A stretch of 64,000 nt of DNA from Phreatobacter sp. (GTDB lineage Bacteria; Pseudomonadota; Alphaproteobacteria; Rhizobiales; Phreatobacteraceae): the NCBI RefSeq assembly GCF_022843985.1, contig NZ_JALHMP010000001.1, positions 124,001-188,000 of the forward strand, given 5' to 3'. Below the pieces are notes generated by a model. That model was not told the origin of the DNA. It made no database searches and was given only the letters and a program-made list of their open reading frames with translations. A program made the translations under genes and the position numbers. Numbering within the stretch: the first letter of the stretch is position 1; each line of letters starts with the position of its first letter. Below are positions 38,689 through 49,706 of the stretch, in pieces.

Positions 38689-38740
38689 CGCCTTGTCCTC
38701 CGGTGGATCGCGGACCTCACGGTCGGCGAGAATTGAAAAA

Positions 38741-39757
38741 TCAGTAGTGGTCCTCGAAGCGCTTGGCGAGCTCTTCGATATTCTCCGGCGGCCAGCCCGT
38801 AACCTCCATGCCGAGGTGGAGGCCCATCTGGGCAAGCACTTCCTTGATCTCGTTCAGCGACTTGCGGCCGAAGTTCGGAGTGCGGAGCATTTCCGCCTCG
38901 GTCTTCTGGATCAGATCGCCGATATAGACGATGTTGTCGTTCTTCAAGCAGTTGGCCGAGCGGACCGACAGCTCCAGCTCGTCGACCTTCTTCAGCAGCG
39001 CCGGGTTGAAGGCCAGATCCGGGATCGACTCCTGGACGACTTCCTTGCGCGACTCCTCGAAGTTCACGAAGATTTCCAGCTGGTCCTGCAGGATGCGCGC
39101 CGCATAGGCGATGGCATCCTCGGGCGAGACCGAACCGTTGGTTTCGACCGTCAGGGTCAGCTTGTCGTAGTCGAGCACCTGGCCCTCGCGGGTCGGCGAG
39201 ACCTGGTAGGACACCTTCTTGACCGGCGAATAGAGGCTGTCGACCGGAATGAGCCCGATCGGCGCGTCTTCGGCGCGGTTCTTCTCGGAGGGCACGTAGC
39301 CCTTGCCGGTGTCGACGGTGAATTCCATGCGGATCGCCGCGCCCTCGTCGAGGGTGCAGATGACCAATTCCGGATTGAGGACCACGACGTCGCCGACGGT
39401 CTGGATGTCGCCGGCGGTGACGACGCCCGGACCTTCCTTGCGCACGACCATGCGCTTGGGGCCGTCGCCCTGCATCTTGATAGCGATGTCCTTGATGTTC
39501 AGGACGATGTCGGTGACATCCTCGCGCACGCCCGGGATCGACGAGAATTCGTGCAGCACGCCATCGATCTGCACGGCAGAGACGGCCGCGCCCTGGAGCG
39601 AGGACAGGAGAATGCGGCGCAGGGCATTGCCCAGCGTGACGCCGAAGCCGCGCTCAAGCGGCTCGGCGGTGGCAGTGGCAATGCGCTTGGGGTCATCGCC
39701 GGGAACGATGTGGAGCTTCTCCGGCTTGATCAGTTCCTGCCAGTTCTTCTGGATCAC
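38741..39757 (-). CDS. rpoA: RNA polymerase alpha subunit
   Basis: The 338 residues include the N-terminal dimerisation domain ([22 protein letters not shown] near 32-53) and the C-terminal domain that contacts UP elements and activators ([19 protein letters not shown], then [12 protein letters not shown]). It nucleates assembly of the beta and beta-prime subunits encoded at the far end of this window. It lies between rpsK and rplQ; the 141-base gap to rpsK contains two small GC-rich inverted repeats. Confidence 0.99.
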   Translation of the reverse strand: MIQKNWQELIKPEKLHIVPGDDPKRIATATAEPLERGFGVTLGNALRRILLSSLQGAAVSAVQIDGVLHEFSSIPGVREDVTDIVLNIKDIAIKMQGDGPKRMVVRKEGPGVVTAGDIQTVGDVVVLNPELVICTLDEGAAIRMEFTVDTGKGYVPSEKNRAEDAPIGLIPVDSLYSPVKKVSYQVSPTREGQVLDYDKLTLTVETNGSVSPEDAIAYAARILQDQLEIFVNFEESRKEVVQESIPDLAFNPALLKKVDELELSVRSANCLKNDNIVYIGDLIQKTEAEMLRTPNFGRKSLNEIKEVLAQMGLHLGMEVTGWPPENIEELAKRFEDHY

Positions 39758-39898
39758 GGGGTCTACCCTTCGCTTGGATCTGGCCGCTGTCTCGTCCCCT
39801 GCAGGACCCTGACGACCGGTTCCCCTCGCCGCGCGGCGGGGGATGGAAAATCGAGGACCGCCACAGGCCGGACCTCGATTGCGAGACGTGAAAACAAC

Positions 39899-40288
39899 TC
39901 AGACGCGGCGGCGCTTGCGTGGGCGGCAGCCATTGTGCGGGATGGGGGTCACGTCGCGGATGGAGGTGACGGTAAAGCCGGCGGCCTGGAGGGCGCGCAG
40001 GGCCGATTCACGTCCCGAACCGGGACCCGACACCTCGACCTCGACGGTGCGCATGCCGTGCTCGGAGGCCTTGCGGGCGGCATCCTCGGCGGCGACCTGG
40101 GCGGCGTAGGGGGTCGACTTGCGCGAACCCTTGAAGCCCATGGTGCCCGACGAGGACCAGGCAATGGTATTGCCCTGGGCGTCGGTGATGGTGATCATCG
40201 TGTTGTTGAACGACGCGTTCACGTGGCAGACGCCGGAGGCGATGTTCTTTCGCTCGCGGCGGCGAACGCGGTTGGCTTCCTTGGCCAT
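39899..40288 (-). CDS. rpsK: 30S ribosomal protein S11
   Basis: The 129 residues show [19 protein letters not shown] and the end [19 protein letters not shown], both typical of S11. It sits on the small-subunit platform near the mRNA exit site. Gene order rpsM-rpsK-rpoA is the standard alpha operon; rpsD is absent here, as is usual for alphaproteobacteria. Confidence 0.99.
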   Translation of the reverse strand: MAKEANRVRRRERKNIASGVCHVNASFNNTMITITDAQGNTIAWSSSGTMGFKGSRKSTPYAAQVAAEDAARKASEHGMRTVEVEVSGPGSGRESALRALQAAGFTVTSIRDVTPIPHNGCRPRKRRRV

Positions 40289-40373
40289 GGTCTGGTCCTT
40301 GTCCTTCAGGCGCGCCCGTAATGCCAGGCGCTCGGGAAACGAGCCGGAGCGCTAGAGGCGCCCCAGGTCATGA

Positions 40374-40742
40374 TCACTTCTTCTTGCCGGCGATCGCCTT
40401 GGCCGGGCCCTTGCGGGTGCGGGCATTGGTATGTGTGCGCTGGCCGCGGACCGGCAGCCCCTTGCGGTGCCGCAGGCCGCGATAGCAGCCGAGGTCCATG
40501 AGACGCTTGATGTTCATCGAGACTTCGCGGCGCAGGTCGCCCTCGACCATGTAGTCGCGGTCGATGGTCTCGCGCACCGCGAGGATTTCCTGGTCGGTCA
40601 GCTGATTCACACGGCGCTCGGCCGGGATCTTGACCTTCTCGCAGATCTCGCTGGCGTATTTCGCGCCGATGCCGTGAATGTACTGCAGCGCGATTATTAC
40701 GCGCTTGTTGGTCGGGATGTTGACACCCGCGATACGAGCCAT
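40374..40742 (-). CDS. rpsM: 30S ribosomal protein S13
   Basis: Started at [19 protein letters not shown], giving the normal 122 residues; an ATG 48 bases upstream is out of family. The middle has [12 protein letters not shown] with the helix-hairpin-helix, and the tail [20 protein letters not shown] contacts the P-site tRNA. A 196-base gap with a strong hairpin separates it from adk. Confidence 0.99.
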   Translation of the reverse strand: MARIAGVNIPTNKRVIIALQYIHGIGAKYASEICEKVKIPAERRVNQLTDQEILAVRETIDRDYMVEGDLRREVSMNIKRLMDLGCYRGLRHRKGLPVRGQRTHTNARTRKGPAKAIAGKKK

Positions 40743-40834
40743 ATCTCGTCTCCATGTGATCCGCGTTGCCGCGGTGAGAAATGAACCCATGCGCCGGTGG
40801 AGGCCGGCCCTTGCATGGTTGTCCTTGAAACGGT

Positions 40835-40863
40835 TCGATCCGCCTGCACAGCAGACGGATCGA
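40835..40863 (-). other. Intercistronic RNA hairpin between adk and rpsM
   Basis: On the minus strand TCGATCCGTCTGC and GCAGGCGGATCGA form a 13-pair stem with one U-G wobble and loop TGT. On the plus strand the same site has a C-A mismatch, so the structure is better formed in the adk-rpsM transcript. The downstream T-run is weak (CGTTTC), so attenuation or mRNA processing is more likely than full termination. Confidence 0.6.
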
Positions 40864-40938
40864 GATTACCGTCGATCGGACGAGATGGGGCGCATAGCCT
40901 GCCACCGCCCGCCCGTCAAGCCGAAACTGCCGGAAACC

Positions 40939-41520
40939 TCAGACTCCGAGGTGGGCCGCGATGGCTTTCGTGACGTCGTCGATCGGCGCCATGCCGTCGA
41001 CCGTCTTCAGAGCCCCCTTCGAGGCATAGTAGTCGGAGACCGGTGCGGTCTGGGCGCGATAGGCGTCGAGCCGCTTCTTCAAGGCCTCGGCATTGTCATC
41101 GGCCCGTACCGCCTCGCCGCGGGCCGTCATTTCGGCGACACGCTTCTCGATACGGCCGACCAGGATGCCCTCGTCGACCTTCAGTTCGATGACCGCGTCA
41201 AGCCCCATGCCGGACTTGGCCAGCATGGCATCGAGAGCCTCGGCCTGGGCGACCGTGCGCGGGAAGCCGTCGAGGATGAAACCCTTGGCGCAATCGGGTT
41301 CGGCGATCCGATCCTCGATGATGCCGACGACGATCTCGTCGGAGACGAGTTCGCCGCGTGCCATGACGTCCTTGGCCTTCAGACCGATCGGCGTTCCCGC
41401 CTTGACAGCGGCCCTGAGCATGTCACCCGTGGAGAGCTGCACGAGCCCGTGGTGCTCCACCAGACGCTGTGCTTGGGTCCCCTTCCCCGCTCCGGGAGGC
41501 CCGAGCAGAATCAGCTTCAT
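40939..41520 (-). CDS. adk: Adenylate kinase
   Basis: Interconverts ATP+AMP and 2 ADP. The 193-residue form is the short type without the zinc LID, typical of alphaproteobacteria. P-loop [14 protein letters not shown] at 7-20, AMP site [11 protein letters not shown], and [14 protein letters not shown] are present. The ATG overlaps the secY stop by four bases. Confidence 0.98.
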   Translation of the reverse strand: MKLILLGPPGAGKGTQAQRLVEHHGLVQLSTGDMLRAAVKAGTPIGLKAKDVMARGELVSDEIVVGIIEDRIAEPDCAKGFILDGFPRTVAQAEALDAMLAKSGMGLDAVIELKVDEGILVGRIEKRVAEMTARGEAVRADDNAEALKKRLDAYRAQTAPVSDYYASKGALKTVDGMAPIDDVTKAIAAHLGV

Positions 41521-42845
41521 CGACGTTTCCCCCTGAGCTGCGACTTCTTGATCAGCCCCTCATACTGGTGGGCCAACAGATAACCCTGGACCTGCGCGAC
41601 CGTATCGAGCGTCACGGTGACGACGATAAGCAGCGAGGTGCCGCCCAACAGATAGAAGCTTTGTCCAAGCTGGCCAATCAGCACTTCGGGCAATAGGCAG
41701 ACCAGGGTGATATAGGCGGCGCCGACGACCGTGATGCGGGTCAGGACGTAGTCGATGTATTGCGCGGTCTTCTCGCCGGGCCGGATGCCGGGAATGAAGC
41801 CACCATATTTGCGCAGATTGTCGGCCGTTTCCGTCGGGTTGAACACGATGGCCGTGTAGAAAAAGCAGAAGAAGATGATCAGGAGCGCATAAAGCGCCAT
41901 GAACAGCGGCTGCCCGTGGCCGAGAAGCTGGGCGGTCAGGCGCAGCCATTCCGCCGGATCCGTTTGGAACGACAGCGCGGTGGTCGGCAGCAACAGCAGC
42001 GACGAGGCGAAGATCGGCGGAATGACGCCGGCCGTGTTCAGCTTCAAGGGCAGATGGGACGAGTTCCCCTCGAAGACCTTGTTGCCCTGTTGACGCTTTG
42101 GATACTGGATCAGCAGCCGCCTCTGGGCCCGCTCGAAGAAGACGATCACGACGATCGTGAAGGCGATCAGCACGAGCAGCCCGAGGAGAAGCGGCGTCGC
42201 GATGACGCCCTGACGGCCGAGTTCGAAAGCCTGGGCGAGGACGCTCGGCAGTTCGGCGACGATTCCAGCGAAGATGATCAGCGAGATGCCATTACCGACG
42301 CCGCGCTGGGTGATCTGCTCTCCGAGCCACATCAAGAACATGGTGCCACCGGTCAGGGTGATCACGGTGCTCATGACGAAGAACAGGCCGGGATTAGCGA
42401 CGACCGTCCCGGAGGACTGCAGGCCGACCGCGATGCCCCAGGACTGGAACACGGCAAGGACCACGGTCAGGTAGCGGGTGTACTGGTTGATCTGCTTGCG
42501 GCCCTGCTCGCCCTCCTTCTTCAGCTTCTCGAGCTCCGGCACGACGGCGGTCAGCAGCTGGATGATGATGGAGGCGGAGATGTAAGGCATGATGTTCAGC
42601 GCGAAGATCGCCATGCGCCCGACGGCGCCGCCGGCGAAGACGTTGAACATCGCCAGAACGCCCTGGTTGGCGTTGAAGATCTGACGCAGCGCTTCCGGAT
42701 CGATGCCTGGCAGCGGGATATAGGTGCCGAGGCGATAGACCAGCAGAGCGCCGAGGGTGAACCACAGGCGCTTCTTCAGGTCCTCGGCCTTGCCGAAGGC
42801 ACCGAAATTCAGATTGGCGGCCAGTTGTTCCGCTGCCGATGCCAT
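41517..42845 (-). CDS. secY: Protein translocase subunit SecY
   Basis: The ten-span core of the Sec channel, 442 residues. The start at [15 protein letters not shown] is chosen over an ATG 54 bases upstream. Features: [15 protein letters not shown] with the plug following, [39 protein letters not shown], and the cytoplasmic loop Arg residues ([16 protein letters not shown]). It sits between rplO and adk as usual; a hairpin lies in the rplO-secY gap. Confidence 0.99.
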   Translation of the reverse strand: MASAAEQLAANLNFGAFGKAEDLKKRLWFTLGALLVYRLGTYIPLPGIDPEALRQIFNANQGVLAMFNVFAGGAVGRMAIFALNIMPYISASIIIQLLTAVVPELEKLKKEGEQGRKQINQYTRYLTVVLAVFQSWGIAVGLQSSGTVVANPGLFFVMSTVITLTGGTMFLMWLGEQITQRGVGNGISLIIFAGIVAELPSVLAQAFELGRQGVIATPLLLGLLVLIAFTIVVIVFFERAQRRLLIQYPKRQQGNKVFEGNSSHLPLKLNTAGVIPPIFASSLLLLPTTALSFQTDPAEWLRLTAQLLGHGQPLFMALYALLIIFFCFFYTAIVFNPTETADNLRKYGGFIPGIRPGEKTAQYIDYVLTRITVVGAAYITLVCLLPEVLIGQLGQSFYLLGGTSLLIVVTVTLDTVAQVQGYLLAHQYEGLIKKSQLRGKRR

Positions 42846-42975
42846 GGTGGCTCCGATGCAAGAGGGACGGACGCGTCCATCCGGAAAAGTCGCATTCACT
42901 TAGCGGCCCGGGGCCGCCTTAGCCAGCCCCCCGGCGTCGCAGGGCGACGCGGGGCGGAAGGCTCGTACAGATGAA

Positions 42976-43006
42976 GAGGGGCCGGTCCTCGTCGAACCGG
43001 CCCCTC
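42976..43006 (-). other. Strong hairpin between rplO and secY
   Basis: GAGGGGCCGGT and ACCGGCCCCTC pair perfectly over 11 bases with a nine-base loop. On the transcribed (minus) strand it is followed by TTCATCTG, without a proper T-run. It lies about 40 bases after the rplO stop and 130 ahead of secY, in an unusually long gap for this operon, and may act as attenuator or processing site. Confidence 0.65.
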
Positions 43007-43049
43007 GAACCTTGAACGTCGCGCCCGGATAGGGAGGACCGGCCGGCCG

Positions 43050-43526
43050 TCAGGCCGCGGCCTCTTCCTTCGGCGTCAGGAGGGTGACGGTGCCGCCAGC
43101 CTTCTCGACAGCCGCAACGGCGCCGGCGGAAGCGCCCGTGACGGTCAGCTCGATCTTCGACGTCAGTTCGCCGGTGGCCACGAGGCGGATGCCATCGCGC
43201 GAGCGACGGATGACGCCGCTCTCGACCAGGGCGGCCTCGTCGATCTTGCCGGCCTTCAGCTTGCCGGAGTCGATCGCGCGCTGGATGCGGGCGAGCGTCA
43301 CTTCGACGAACGAGAGGCGGAAGATGTTGTTGAAGCCACGCTTCGGCAGGCGGCGATGCAGCGGCATCTGACCGCCCTCGAAGCCTTTGATGGCGACGCC
43401 GGAGCGCGACTTCTGGCCCTTCACGCCGCGACCGGCGGTCTTGCCCTTGCCGGACCCGATGCCACGACCGACGCGCATCTTGCGATGCGTTGCGCCGTCG
43501 TTGTCCTTCATGTCGGTGAGTTTCAT
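43050..43526 (-). CDS. rplO: 50S ribosomal protein L15
   Basis: The 158 residues show the basic Gly-rich N-terminal extension of L15 ([20 protein letters not shown]) that threads into 23S rRNA, then [20 protein letters not shown]. The C-terminus has a short Ala/Glu tail. Last ribosomal gene before secY. Four bases after rpmD. Confidence 0.99.
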   Translation of the reverse strand: MKLTDMKDNDGATHRKMRVGRGIGSGKGKTAGRGVKGQKSRSGVAIKGFEGGQMPLHRRLPKRGFNNIFRLSFVEVTLARIQRAIDSGKLKAGKIDEAALVESGVIRRSRDGIRLVATGELTSKIELTVTGASAGAVAAVEKAGGTVTLLTPKEEAAA

Positions 43527-43530
43527 GAGA

Positions 43531-43716
43531 TCAATCCACCACTTTCACGAGGTGAGCGACCTTCGCGATCATGCCGCGGACACTCGGGGTGTCCTCCAGC
43601 GTGGCACGACGGTGCAGCTTGTTGAGCTTCAGGCCGACGAGGGTCGCTTCCTGCGACTTCTCGCGGCGGATCGGCGAGCCGATCTGCTCGATGGTGACGG
43701 TTGCTTTATTGGCCAT
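43531..43716 (-). CDS. rpmD: 50S ribosomal protein L30
   Basis: A 61-residue L30: [20 protein letters not shown], then [20 protein letters not shown]. Length is typical of the bacterial short form. It lies between rpsE and rplO in the spc operon. Confidence 0.98.
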   Translation of the reverse strand: MANKATVTIEQIGSPIRREKSQEATLVGLKLNKLHRRATLEDTPSVRGMIAKVAHLVKVVD

Positions 43717-43727
43717 GGATCCGATCC

Positions 43728-44282
43728 TTACGCGTCACCCTCGCCTTCCTCCTGGCGGCGGGCCTGGAGGACCGACACCTTGAGGCCACGGCGAGCCGCG
43801 ACGGAGCGCGGGCTGTCCTGGTTCTTCAGCGCGTCGAACGTGGCGCGCACCATGTTGTAGGGATTGGAAGACCCCATCGACTTGGCGACCACGTCGGCCA
43901 TGCCGAGCGTTTCGAAGACGGCGCGCATCGGACCGCCGGCGATGATGCCGGTACCCGCCGGAGCTGCGCGCAGGATGACCTTTCCGGCGCCGTGACGACC
44001 GTGCACGTCATGATGGAGGGTGCGGCCCTCGCGCAGAGCGACGCGGATGAAGCCGCGCTTGGCCGATTCGGTCGCCTTGCGGATCGCTTCCGGCACCTCG
44101 CGGGCCTTGCCGTGGCCGAAGCCGACGCGGCCCTTCTGGTCGCCCACCACGACGAGCGCAGCAAAACCGAAGCGCTTGCCGCCCTTCACCGTCTTGGAGA
44201 CACGGTTGATGTGCACGAGCTTGTCGGTGAATTCGCTGTCACGCTCTTCGCGGTTGCGCTCGCGTTCACGTTCCCGAGCCAT
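43728..44282 (-). CDS. rpsE: 30S ribosomal protein S5
   Basis: The 184 residues begin with an unusual charged Arg/Glu run ([20 protein letters not shown]) before the double-stranded-RNA-binding fold ([18 protein letters not shown]). The later [19 protein letters not shown] is the S5 signature. Extended charged N-termini are seen in other Hyphomicrobiales S5 proteins. S5 helps set translational accuracy. Confidence 0.99.
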   Translation of the reverse strand: MARERERERNREERDSEFTDKLVHINRVSKTVKGGKRFGFAALVVVGDQKGRVGFGHGKAREVPEAIRKATESAKRGFIRVALREGRTLHHDVHGRHGAGKVILRAAPAGTGIIAGGPMRAVFETLGMADVVAKSMGSSNPYNMVRATFDALKNQDSPRSVAARRGLKVSVLQARRQEEGEGDA

Positions 44283-44319
44283 GTTCTGTCCTTTCGGCGG
44301 TGAGAACCGCCCGTATCCG

Positions 44320-44682
44320 TTAGAAGCTCAGGCCGCCCTCGCGGGCGCCGTCGGCGAGCGCCTTGACGCGCCCGTGATAGAGATAGGCGCCGCGGTCGAA
44401 GACCACGGTGGAAACCCCCGCCTGCACTGCGCGCTCGGCGATGAGCTTGCCGACGGCAGATGCCGCGGCCTGATCGGCGCCGGTCTTCAGCGAAGACTTC
44501 AGGTCCTTCTCCAGTGACGAGGCACTCGCAACCGTCACGCCCTTCGAATCGTCGATGATCTGCGCATAGATATGCTTCGACGACCGGAAGACGCTCAGCC
44601 GCGGACGCCCATTCGCCGTCGAGCGCAGGGCCCGACGGACACGCGCCTTGCGACGCTCCGTTGCATCCTTAAAATTGGCCAT
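44320..44682 (-). CDS. rplR: 50S ribosomal protein L18
   Basis: The 120 residues start [39 protein letters not shown] and [20 protein letters not shown], both 5S rRNA-binding L18 motifs, are present. The frame extends upstream but without coding sense; this ATG matches the family. Confidence 0.99.
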   Translation of the reverse strand: MANFKDATERRKARVRRALRSTANGRPRLSVFRSSKHIYAQIIDDSKGVTVASASSLEKDLKSSLKTGADQAAASAVGKLIAERAVQAGVSTVVFDRGAYLYHGRVKALADGAREGGLSF

Positions 44683-44764
44683 AGCCAGCTCCTTTGATCG
44701 GATGCGCGCCTGACAGGCCACGCATCCCGGAAGACGGACAGGCCCCGACCCGGGGCCGCCCGCC

Positions 44765-45298
44765 TTACTTCTTCTTGCCTTCCTTGCGGAAGATGAACTC
44801 GCCCGCGTAGCGGACGCCCTTGCCCTTGTAGGGCTCCGGACCACGATATTCGCGGATCTCGGCGGCGACCTGGCCCACCTGCTGCTTGTCGTTGCCGGAG
44901 ATGACAATCTCGGTCGGCTTCGGCGTCGCGATGGTGATGCCTTCCGGCACGGGATAGTTGATGTCGTGGCTGTAGCCGAGTGCGAGGTTGAGAACCTTGC
45001 CCTGCGCGGCCGCACGATAGCCGACGCCGGTGATCTCAAGCTTCTTCTCGAAGCCCTTGCTCACGCCGACGGCGAGGTTCGACACACGGGTGCGGGCCAT
45101 GCCCCACATGGAGCGGGCGCGCTTGCCTTGGTCGCGCGGGTCCACCTTGATGACGTTGCCGTCGATCTTGACGGTCACGTCCTCCGGGCAGGTGAACGAG
45201 AGTTCACCCTTGGGACCCTTCATCTTCACGGTCTGGCCAGACACCTGGGCGGTAACGCCCTGCGGCAGGTCGACCGGCTTCTTACCGATACGAGACAT
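44765..45298 (-). CDS. rplF: 50S ribosomal protein L6
   Basis: Standard 177-residue L6 with two duplicated domains. [15 protein letters not shown] opens it, and the C-terminal signature [20 protein letters not shown] is intact. It lies near the factor-binding site of the large subunit. Confidence 0.99.
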   Translation of the reverse strand: MSRIGKKPVDLPQGVTAQVSGQTVKMKGPKGELSFTCPEDVTVKIDGNVIKVDPRDQGKRARSMWGMARTRVSNLAVGVSKGFEKKLEITGVGYRAAAQGKVLNLALGYSHDINYPVPEGITIATPKPTEIVISGNDKQQVGQVAAEIREYRGPEPYKGKGVRYAGEFIFRKEGKKK

Positions 45299-45335
45299 TG
45301 GATATCGTCCTTTGTCGTGAGGGAGCCCTGCCAGG

Positions 45336-45734
45336 TCAGAAGACCGTGCAGAGCACCTCCCCGCCTACATTCTGTTCCCGGGCATCGTGGTCGGCCATCA
45401 CACCCTTGGGGGTGGAGATGATCGTGATGCCGAGACCGTTGGACACGCGCGGCGTGTTGCCGACGCCGGCATAGACCCGGCGGCCAGGCTTGGAGACGCG
45501 CGAGATTTCGCGGATGACCGGCTCACCGTCGAAATACTTGAGCTCGATCTCGAATTCCGAACGACCGTTCGGATGCGTGACGGTCATGTAGTCGCGGATA
45601 TAGCCTTCGGACTTGAGCACCTCGAGCACGCGGGCGCGCAGCTTCGAGCCCGGCGTCAGGACGCGGGTCTTGCGGCGCATCTGCGCGTTGCGGATGCGGG
45701 TCAGCATATCACCGAGCGGATCGTTGAGGGCCAT
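45336..45734 (-). CDS. rpsH: 30S ribosomal protein S8
   Basis: The 132 residues contain [20 protein letters not shown] and the end [20 protein letters not shown] with the conserved STPKG. S8 binds helix 21 of 16S rRNA; in other bacteria it also represses the spc operon at rplE, and I cannot see such a target here with certainty. Confidence 0.99.
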   Translation of the reverse strand: MALNDPLGDMLTRIRNAQMRRKTRVLTPGSKLRARVLEVLKSEGYIRDYMTVTHPNGRSEFEIELKYFDGEPVIREISRVSKPGRRVYAGVGNTPRVSNGLGITIISTPKGVMADHDAREQNVGGEVLCTVF

Positions 45735-45747
45735 GATCTGTCTCCTC

Positions 45748-46053
45748 TCACCAGCTCGACTTCACGAGGCCCGGAACGAGCCCCTTGTTGCCGAGGTCAC
45801 GCAGAGCCACGCGGCTCATGCCGAGCTTGCGATAGAACGCCCGCGGACGGCCGGTGACTTCGCAGCGGTTCTTGATGCGGACCTTGGCGCCGTTGCGCGG
45901 CAGGCTCGCAAGCTTCACGGTCGCCGCAAAACGCTCCTCGATCGAGATCGACTGGTCCATCACGGTCGCCTTCAGCGCAGCGCGCTTCTTGGCATCCCGC
46001 GCGACCAGAGCGCGGCGGTGGTTGTTCTTTTCGATGGAGCTCTTCTTCGCCAT
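45748..46053 (-). CDS. rpsN: 30S ribosomal protein S14
   Basis: A 101-residue S14 of the zinc-free (C-) class: [16 protein letters not shown], then [24 protein letters not shown]-type ending (the remaining Cys alone cannot form the zinc knuckle). Sits between rplE and rpsH. Confidence 0.99.
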   Translation of the reverse strand: MAKKSSIEKNNHRRALVARDAKKRAALKATVMDQSISIEERFAATVKLASLPRNGAKVRIKNRCEVTGRPRAFYRKLGMSRVALRDLGNKGLVPGLVKSSW

Positions 46054-46107
46054 CGGTTTCTCCTGGTTTCCGCGTCTGAGACGGGCTTCTAGTTCAAGAA
46101 ACCCGGC

Positions 46108-46665
46108 TCACTGCCGGAACGGGAAGTTGAAGGCCTTGAGGAGAGCACGGGCTTCCTCGTCGGTCTTGGCGGTGGTGCACACGATGATGTCCATGCCCCA
46201 CATCTGATCCACCTTGTCATAGGAGATCTCGGGGAACACGACGTGCTCCTTCAGACCCATGGCGAAGTTGCCACGGCCGTCGAAGCTCTTCGGGTTGAGG
46301 CCGCGGAAGTCACGGACGCGCGGGAGCGCGATCGTGACCAGGCGGTCGAGGAACTCGTACATGCGCTGCTTGCGAAGGGTGACCTTGCAGCCCAGCGGCA
46401 TGTTCTCGCGAACCTTGAAGTTCGAAATGGCCTGACGGGCCCGGGTGATGACCGGCCGCTGGCCGGTGATCAACGCGAGATCCGCTGCGGCGACCGTCGC
46501 CTTCTTGGAATCGGCGGTGGATTCGCCGACGCCCATATTGACGACGATCTTTTCGATCTGCGGGATCTCGAAGGGGTTCTTGTAACCGAACTCCTCGGCA
46601 AGCTTCTGCCGGACCACGCTGTCGTAATGCGCCTTGAGGCGCGGGGTGTATGCCGCCTCAGCCAT
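46108..46665 (-). CDS. rplE: 50S ribosomal protein L5
   Basis: Starts at [18 protein letters not shown]; an ATG 99 bases upstream lies inside rplX. The 185 residues include [15 protein letters not shown] and [16 protein letters not shown]. The ATG overlaps the rplX stop by eight bases (ATGGCTGA). L5 binds 5S rRNA. Confidence 0.99.
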   Translation of the reverse strand: MAEAAYTPRLKAHYDSVVRQKLAEEFGYKNPFEIPQIEKIVVNMGVGESTADSKKATVAAADLALITGQRPVITRARQAISNFKVRENMPLGCKVTLRKQRMYEFLDRLVTIALPRVRDFRGLNPKSFDGRGNFAMGLKEHVVFPEISYDKVDQMWGMDIIVCTTAKTDEEARALLKAFNFPFRQ

Positions 46666-46975
46666 CGATGGTCTCCCCGGACTTCTTGGCCACACGCACC
46701 TTCTTGCCGTCGGCGAGAACCTTGAAGCCGATACGCGTCGGCTCCCCGGTCTTCGGGTCGGCATAGGCCAGGTTCGACAGATGGATCGGGCTCTCCTTGG
46801 AGATGATCCCGCCTTCCGACGTCTGGCTCTGGCGCTGATGGCGCTTCACGATATTGACGCCGCGCACGAGAGCACGGCCCTCGGTCGGCATGACCTGGAT
46901 CACCTCGCCGGTGCGACCCTTGTCGCGACCGGTGAGAACGACGACCTTGTCGCCCTTCTTGATCTTCGCAGCCAT
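46658..46975 (-). CDS. rplX: 50S ribosomal protein L24
   Basis: The 105 residues begin with the KOW motif ([20 protein letters not shown]), then [15 protein letters not shown]. One of the first proteins to bind 23S rRNA. ATG shares one base with the rplN stop (TGATG). Confidence 0.99.
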   Translation of the reverse strand: MAAKIKKGDKVVVLTGRDKGRTGEVIQVMPTEGRALVRGVNIVKRHQRQSQTSEGGIISKESPIHLSNLAYADPKTGEPTRIGFKVLADGKKVRVAKKSGETIDG

Positions 46976-47343
46976 CACAGCACCTCCGGCGCGAGCGAGA
47001 TGATCTTCATGTGGTTCTTGGCCCGCAGCTCGCGCGGAACCGGTCCGAAGATACGGGTGCCGATCGGCTCCTTCTGATTGTTGATCAGAACGGCCGCATT
47101 GCGGTCGAAGCGGATCACCGAGCCGTCGACGCGGCGGATGTCCTTGGCGGTGCGAACGACGACCGCCTTCATGACGTCGCCCTTCTTCACGCGGCCGCGC
47201 GGAATCGCTTCCTTCACCGACACCACGATGATGTCGCCGACATGGGCGTAACGGCGCTTGGCGCCACCGAGCACCTTGATGCACATGACGCGGCGTGCGC
47301 CCGAATTATCCGCCACATCGAGATTGGTTTGCATCTGGATCAT
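46975..47343 (-). CDS. rplN: 50S ribosomal protein L14
   Basis: A 122-residue L14 starting [20 protein letters not shown], with the signature [17 protein letters not shown] and the end [11 protein letters not shown]. First gene of the spc portion after rpsQ; 75 bases separate the two. Confidence 0.99.
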   Translation of the reverse strand: MIQMQTNLDVADNSGARRVMCIKVLGGAKRRYAHVGDIIVVSVKEAIPRGRVKKGDVMKAVVVRTAKDIRRVDGSVIRFDRNAAVLINNQKEPIGTRIFGPVPRELRAKNHMKIISLAPEVL

Positions 47344-47418
47344 GACGCAACCTCTTCCTTTCGCGCCCGTCTCGGGTCTCCCCGACGGCGGCGCGCTGTT
47401 CTAACGATCACCGAAAGC

Positions 47419-47652
47419 TCACGCCTTCGGCAGCACGACCCAACGCTTCAGCTTCGACAAGGGCTTGGCCTCCTCGATGCTCACCACGTCGCCCGCCTTG
47501 AAGGCATTGCCTTCATCGTGGGCGTGATAGTTCTTGGTGCGACGCACCGTCTTCTTCAGCAGCGGATGGGTGAAGCGACGCTCCACCTTCACCACGACCG
47601 TCTTGTCCTGCTTGTCGCTGACGACGATGCCCTCGAGCACACGCTTCGGCAT
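47419..47652 (-). CDS. rpsQ: 30S ribosomal protein S17
   Basis: A 77-residue OB-fold protein: [20 protein letters not shown], then [17 protein letters not shown]. Slightly shorter than the E. coli protein. Last gene of the S10 portion. Confidence 0.98.
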   Translation of the reverse strand: MPKRVLEGIVVSDKQDKTVVVKVERRFTHPLLKKTVRRTKNYHAHDEGNAFKAGDVVSIEEAKPLSKLKRWVVLPKA

Positions 47653-47663
47653 ATGCCCTCTCC

Positions 47664-47861
47664 TTACTTCTTCTCGGCGCGCTTCTGCGCGGCGATGGTC
47701 TTGACGCGGGCGATGTCGCGGCGGACCTGACGGACGCGCGCGACGTTCTCGAGCTGACCGGTGGCCTTCTGGAAGCGCAGGTTGAACTGCTCCTTCTTCA
47801 GGTCACCCAGCTGGCCCTCGAGTTCGTCGAGGGTCTTGGTCCGGACTTCTTCGGCCTTCAT
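47664..47861 (-). CDS. rpmC: 50S ribosomal protein L29
   Basis: The start at [18 protein letters not shown] gives 65 residues, the L29 norm; a Met 15 bases upstream is not used by the family. Two-helix protein with [19 protein letters not shown], located at the peptide exit where trigger factor docks. Confidence 0.98.
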   Translation of the reverse strand: MKAEEVRTKTLDELEGQLGDLKKEQFNLRFQKATGQLENVARVRQVRRDIARVKTIAAQKRAEKK

Positions 47862-47872
47862 GACGCCTCTCC

Positions 47873-48286
47873 TCACTCAGCGATGCGCTGCACGAAGCGC
47901 GTCTTGATCGGCAGCTTGGCAGCGGCCAGTTCCAGCGCCTTCTTGGCGACGTCGACGGGAACGCCGTCGAGCTCGAACATGATGCGGCCAGGAGCGACCT
48001 TGGCGGCCCAGTATTCGTTGGCACCCTTGCCGGAGCCCATGCGGACCTCGGCGGGCTTCTTCGACACCGGCACATCGGGGAAGATGCGGATCCAGACACG
48101 GCCGGCGCGCTTCATCTCGCGGGTCATCGCGCGACGGGCGGCCTCGATCTGGCGCGCGGTGATGCGCTCCGGTTCCATGGCCTTCAGGCCGAACTGGCCG
48201 AAGTTCAGGTCGGTACCACCCTTCGCGGCGCCGCTGATGCGACCCTTGAACTGCTTACGGTACTTGGTTTTCTTGGGCTGAAGCAT
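47873..48286 (-). CDS. rplP: 50S ribosomal protein L16
   Basis: The 137 residues begin [37 protein letters not shown]-type sequence (here [18 protein letters not shown]) is the L16 signature; it lies by the A-site tRNA elbow. Confidence 0.99.
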   Translation of the reverse strand: MLQPKKTKYRKQFKGRISGAAKGGTDLNFGQFGLKAMEPERITARQIEAARRAMTREMKRAGRVWIRIFPDVPVSKKPAEVRMGSGKGANEYWAAKVAPGRIMFELDGVPVDVAKKALELAAAKLPIKTRFVQRIAE

Positions 48287-48304
48287 GGTTCTAGACCTTC
48301 ATCC

Positions 48305-49018
48305 TCACGCCGCGTCGCGGTCTTGACCGCGGGAACGGCGGGTCGATCCCTCGCCCTCGGACAACTTCTTGTCCTGGGCCATCGGATCGTGCTCCATGAT
48401 TTCGCCCTTGAAGATCCACACCTTCACGCCGCACGTCCCGTAGGTCGTGAAGGCCGTGGCAACGCCATAGTCGACGTCGGCACGCAGGGTGTGCAGCGGC
48501 ACGCGACCTTCGCGATACCACTCCAGGCGGGCGATCTCGGCGCCGCCGAGGCGGCCCGAGCAGTTGATGCGGATGCCTTCAGCGCCCAGACGCATGGCCG
48601 ACTGAACGGCACGCTTCATGGCACGGCGGAAGGCGACGCGACGCTCGAGCTGCTGGGCGATCGACTCGGCCACCAGGGTCGCGTCGGTCTCGGGCTTGCG
48701 GATCTCGACGATGTTGATGACGACTTCGGCGTCGGTCATCTTCGAGACGGCCTTCTTCAGCTTGTCGATGTCGGCGCCCTTCTTGCCGATCACGATGCCC
48801 GGGCGAGCCGAGTGGACCGTGACACGGCATTTGCGGTGCGGACGCTCGATGACGATCTTGGAGACCGCCGCCTGCTTCAGCAGCTTCATCAGTTCACGGC
48901 GGATCTTGAGATCCTCGTGCAGCAGCTTGCCGTACTCGCCCTTGTTGGCGAACCAGCGGGAATCCCACGTCCGGTTGATGCCGAGGCGGAAACCGATCGG
49001 ATTGATCTTCTGACCCAT
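48305..49018 (-). CDS. rpsC: 30S ribosomal protein S3
   Basis: Starts at [20 protein letters not shown]; a Met 42 bases upstream is excluded as it lies in the rplV end. The 237 residues include the KH domain ([20 protein letters not shown]) and the C-terminal signature ([17 protein letters not shown]). S3 shapes the mRNA entry tunnel. Confidence 0.99.
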   Translation of the reverse strand: MGQKINPIGFRLGINRTWDSRWFANKGEYGKLLHEDLKIRRELMKLLKQAAVSKIVIERPHRKCRVTVHSARPGIVIGKKGADIDKLKKAVSKMTDAEVVINIVEIRKPETDATLVAESIAQQLERRVAFRRAMKRAVQSAMRLGAEGIRINCSGRLGGAEIARLEWYREGRVPLHTLRADVDYGVATAFTTYGTCGVKVWIFKGEIMEHDPMAQDKKLSEGEGSTRRSRGQDRDAA

Positions 49019-49028
49019 CGTTCTCTCC

Positions 49029-49412
49029 TCAGGCCTTGGCTTCCTCGACCTGACGAACAACGATCGTCAGGTGCGAGAACGGCTTTTCGATCCGGGCGCC
49101 GCGACCGCGGGCACGGGCGTGGAAGCGCTTCAGCACGAAGGCCTTGCCGACATGGGCCTCGGCGACGACCAGATCGTCGACGTCGAGGTCATGGTTGTTC
49201 TCGGCATTGGCGATGGCGCTCTCGAGGCACTTCTTGACGTCGCTGGCGATCCGCTTGCGCGAGAACTCCAGATCGGCGAGCGCGGTGTCGACCGGCTTGC
49301 CGCGGATCAGCGCGGCAACCAGGTTCAGCTTGCGCGGCGAGACCCGAAGCATGCGGGCGACCGCCTTGGCTTCGTTGTCGGCCAGCGCGCGGGGTGTTGC
49401 GGACTTACCCAT
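49029..49412 (-). CDS. rplV: 50S ribosomal protein L22
   Basis: The 127 residues: [38 protein letters not shown], and the exit-tunnel hairpin with [19 protein letters not shown]. Starts three bases after the rpsS stop. Confidence 0.99.
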   Translation of the reverse strand: MGKSATPRALADNEAKAVARMLRVSPRKLNLVAALIRGKPVDTALADLEFSRKRIASDVKKCLESAIANAENNHDLDVDDLVVAEAHVGKAFVLKRFHARARGRGARIEKPFSHLTIVVRQVEEAKA

Positions 49413-49415
49413 GGC

Positions 49416-49694
49416 TCACTTCCGCTTCGCTTTTTTGTCGGCCGCATGGCCGTAGAAGGTGCGGGTCGGCGAGAATTCGCCGAACTTGTGGCCAACCATC
49501 TCCTCGGTGACCTGCACCGGGACATGCTTCTGACCGTTGTAGACGCCGAAGGTCAGCCCCACGAAATGGGGCAGGATCGTGGAGCGACGGCTCCAGATCT
49601 TGACGACCTCGTGACGGCCCGACGAGCGGGCTGCCTCGGCCTTCTTCAGGAGGTATCCGTCGACGAACGGACCTTTCCAGACGGAACGTGCCAT
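49416..49694 (-). CDS. rpsS: 30S ribosomal protein S19
   Basis: A 92-residue S19: [40 protein letters not shown], and [19 protein letters not shown]. It forms a complex with S13 in the head of the small subunit. Confidence 0.99.
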   Translation of the reverse strand: MARSVWKGPFVDGYLLKKAEAARSSGRHEVVKIWSRRSTILPHFVGLTFGVYNGQKHVPVQVTEEMVGHKFGEFSPTRTFYGHAADKKAKRK

Positions 49695-49706
49695 GACGGG
49701 CCTCTG

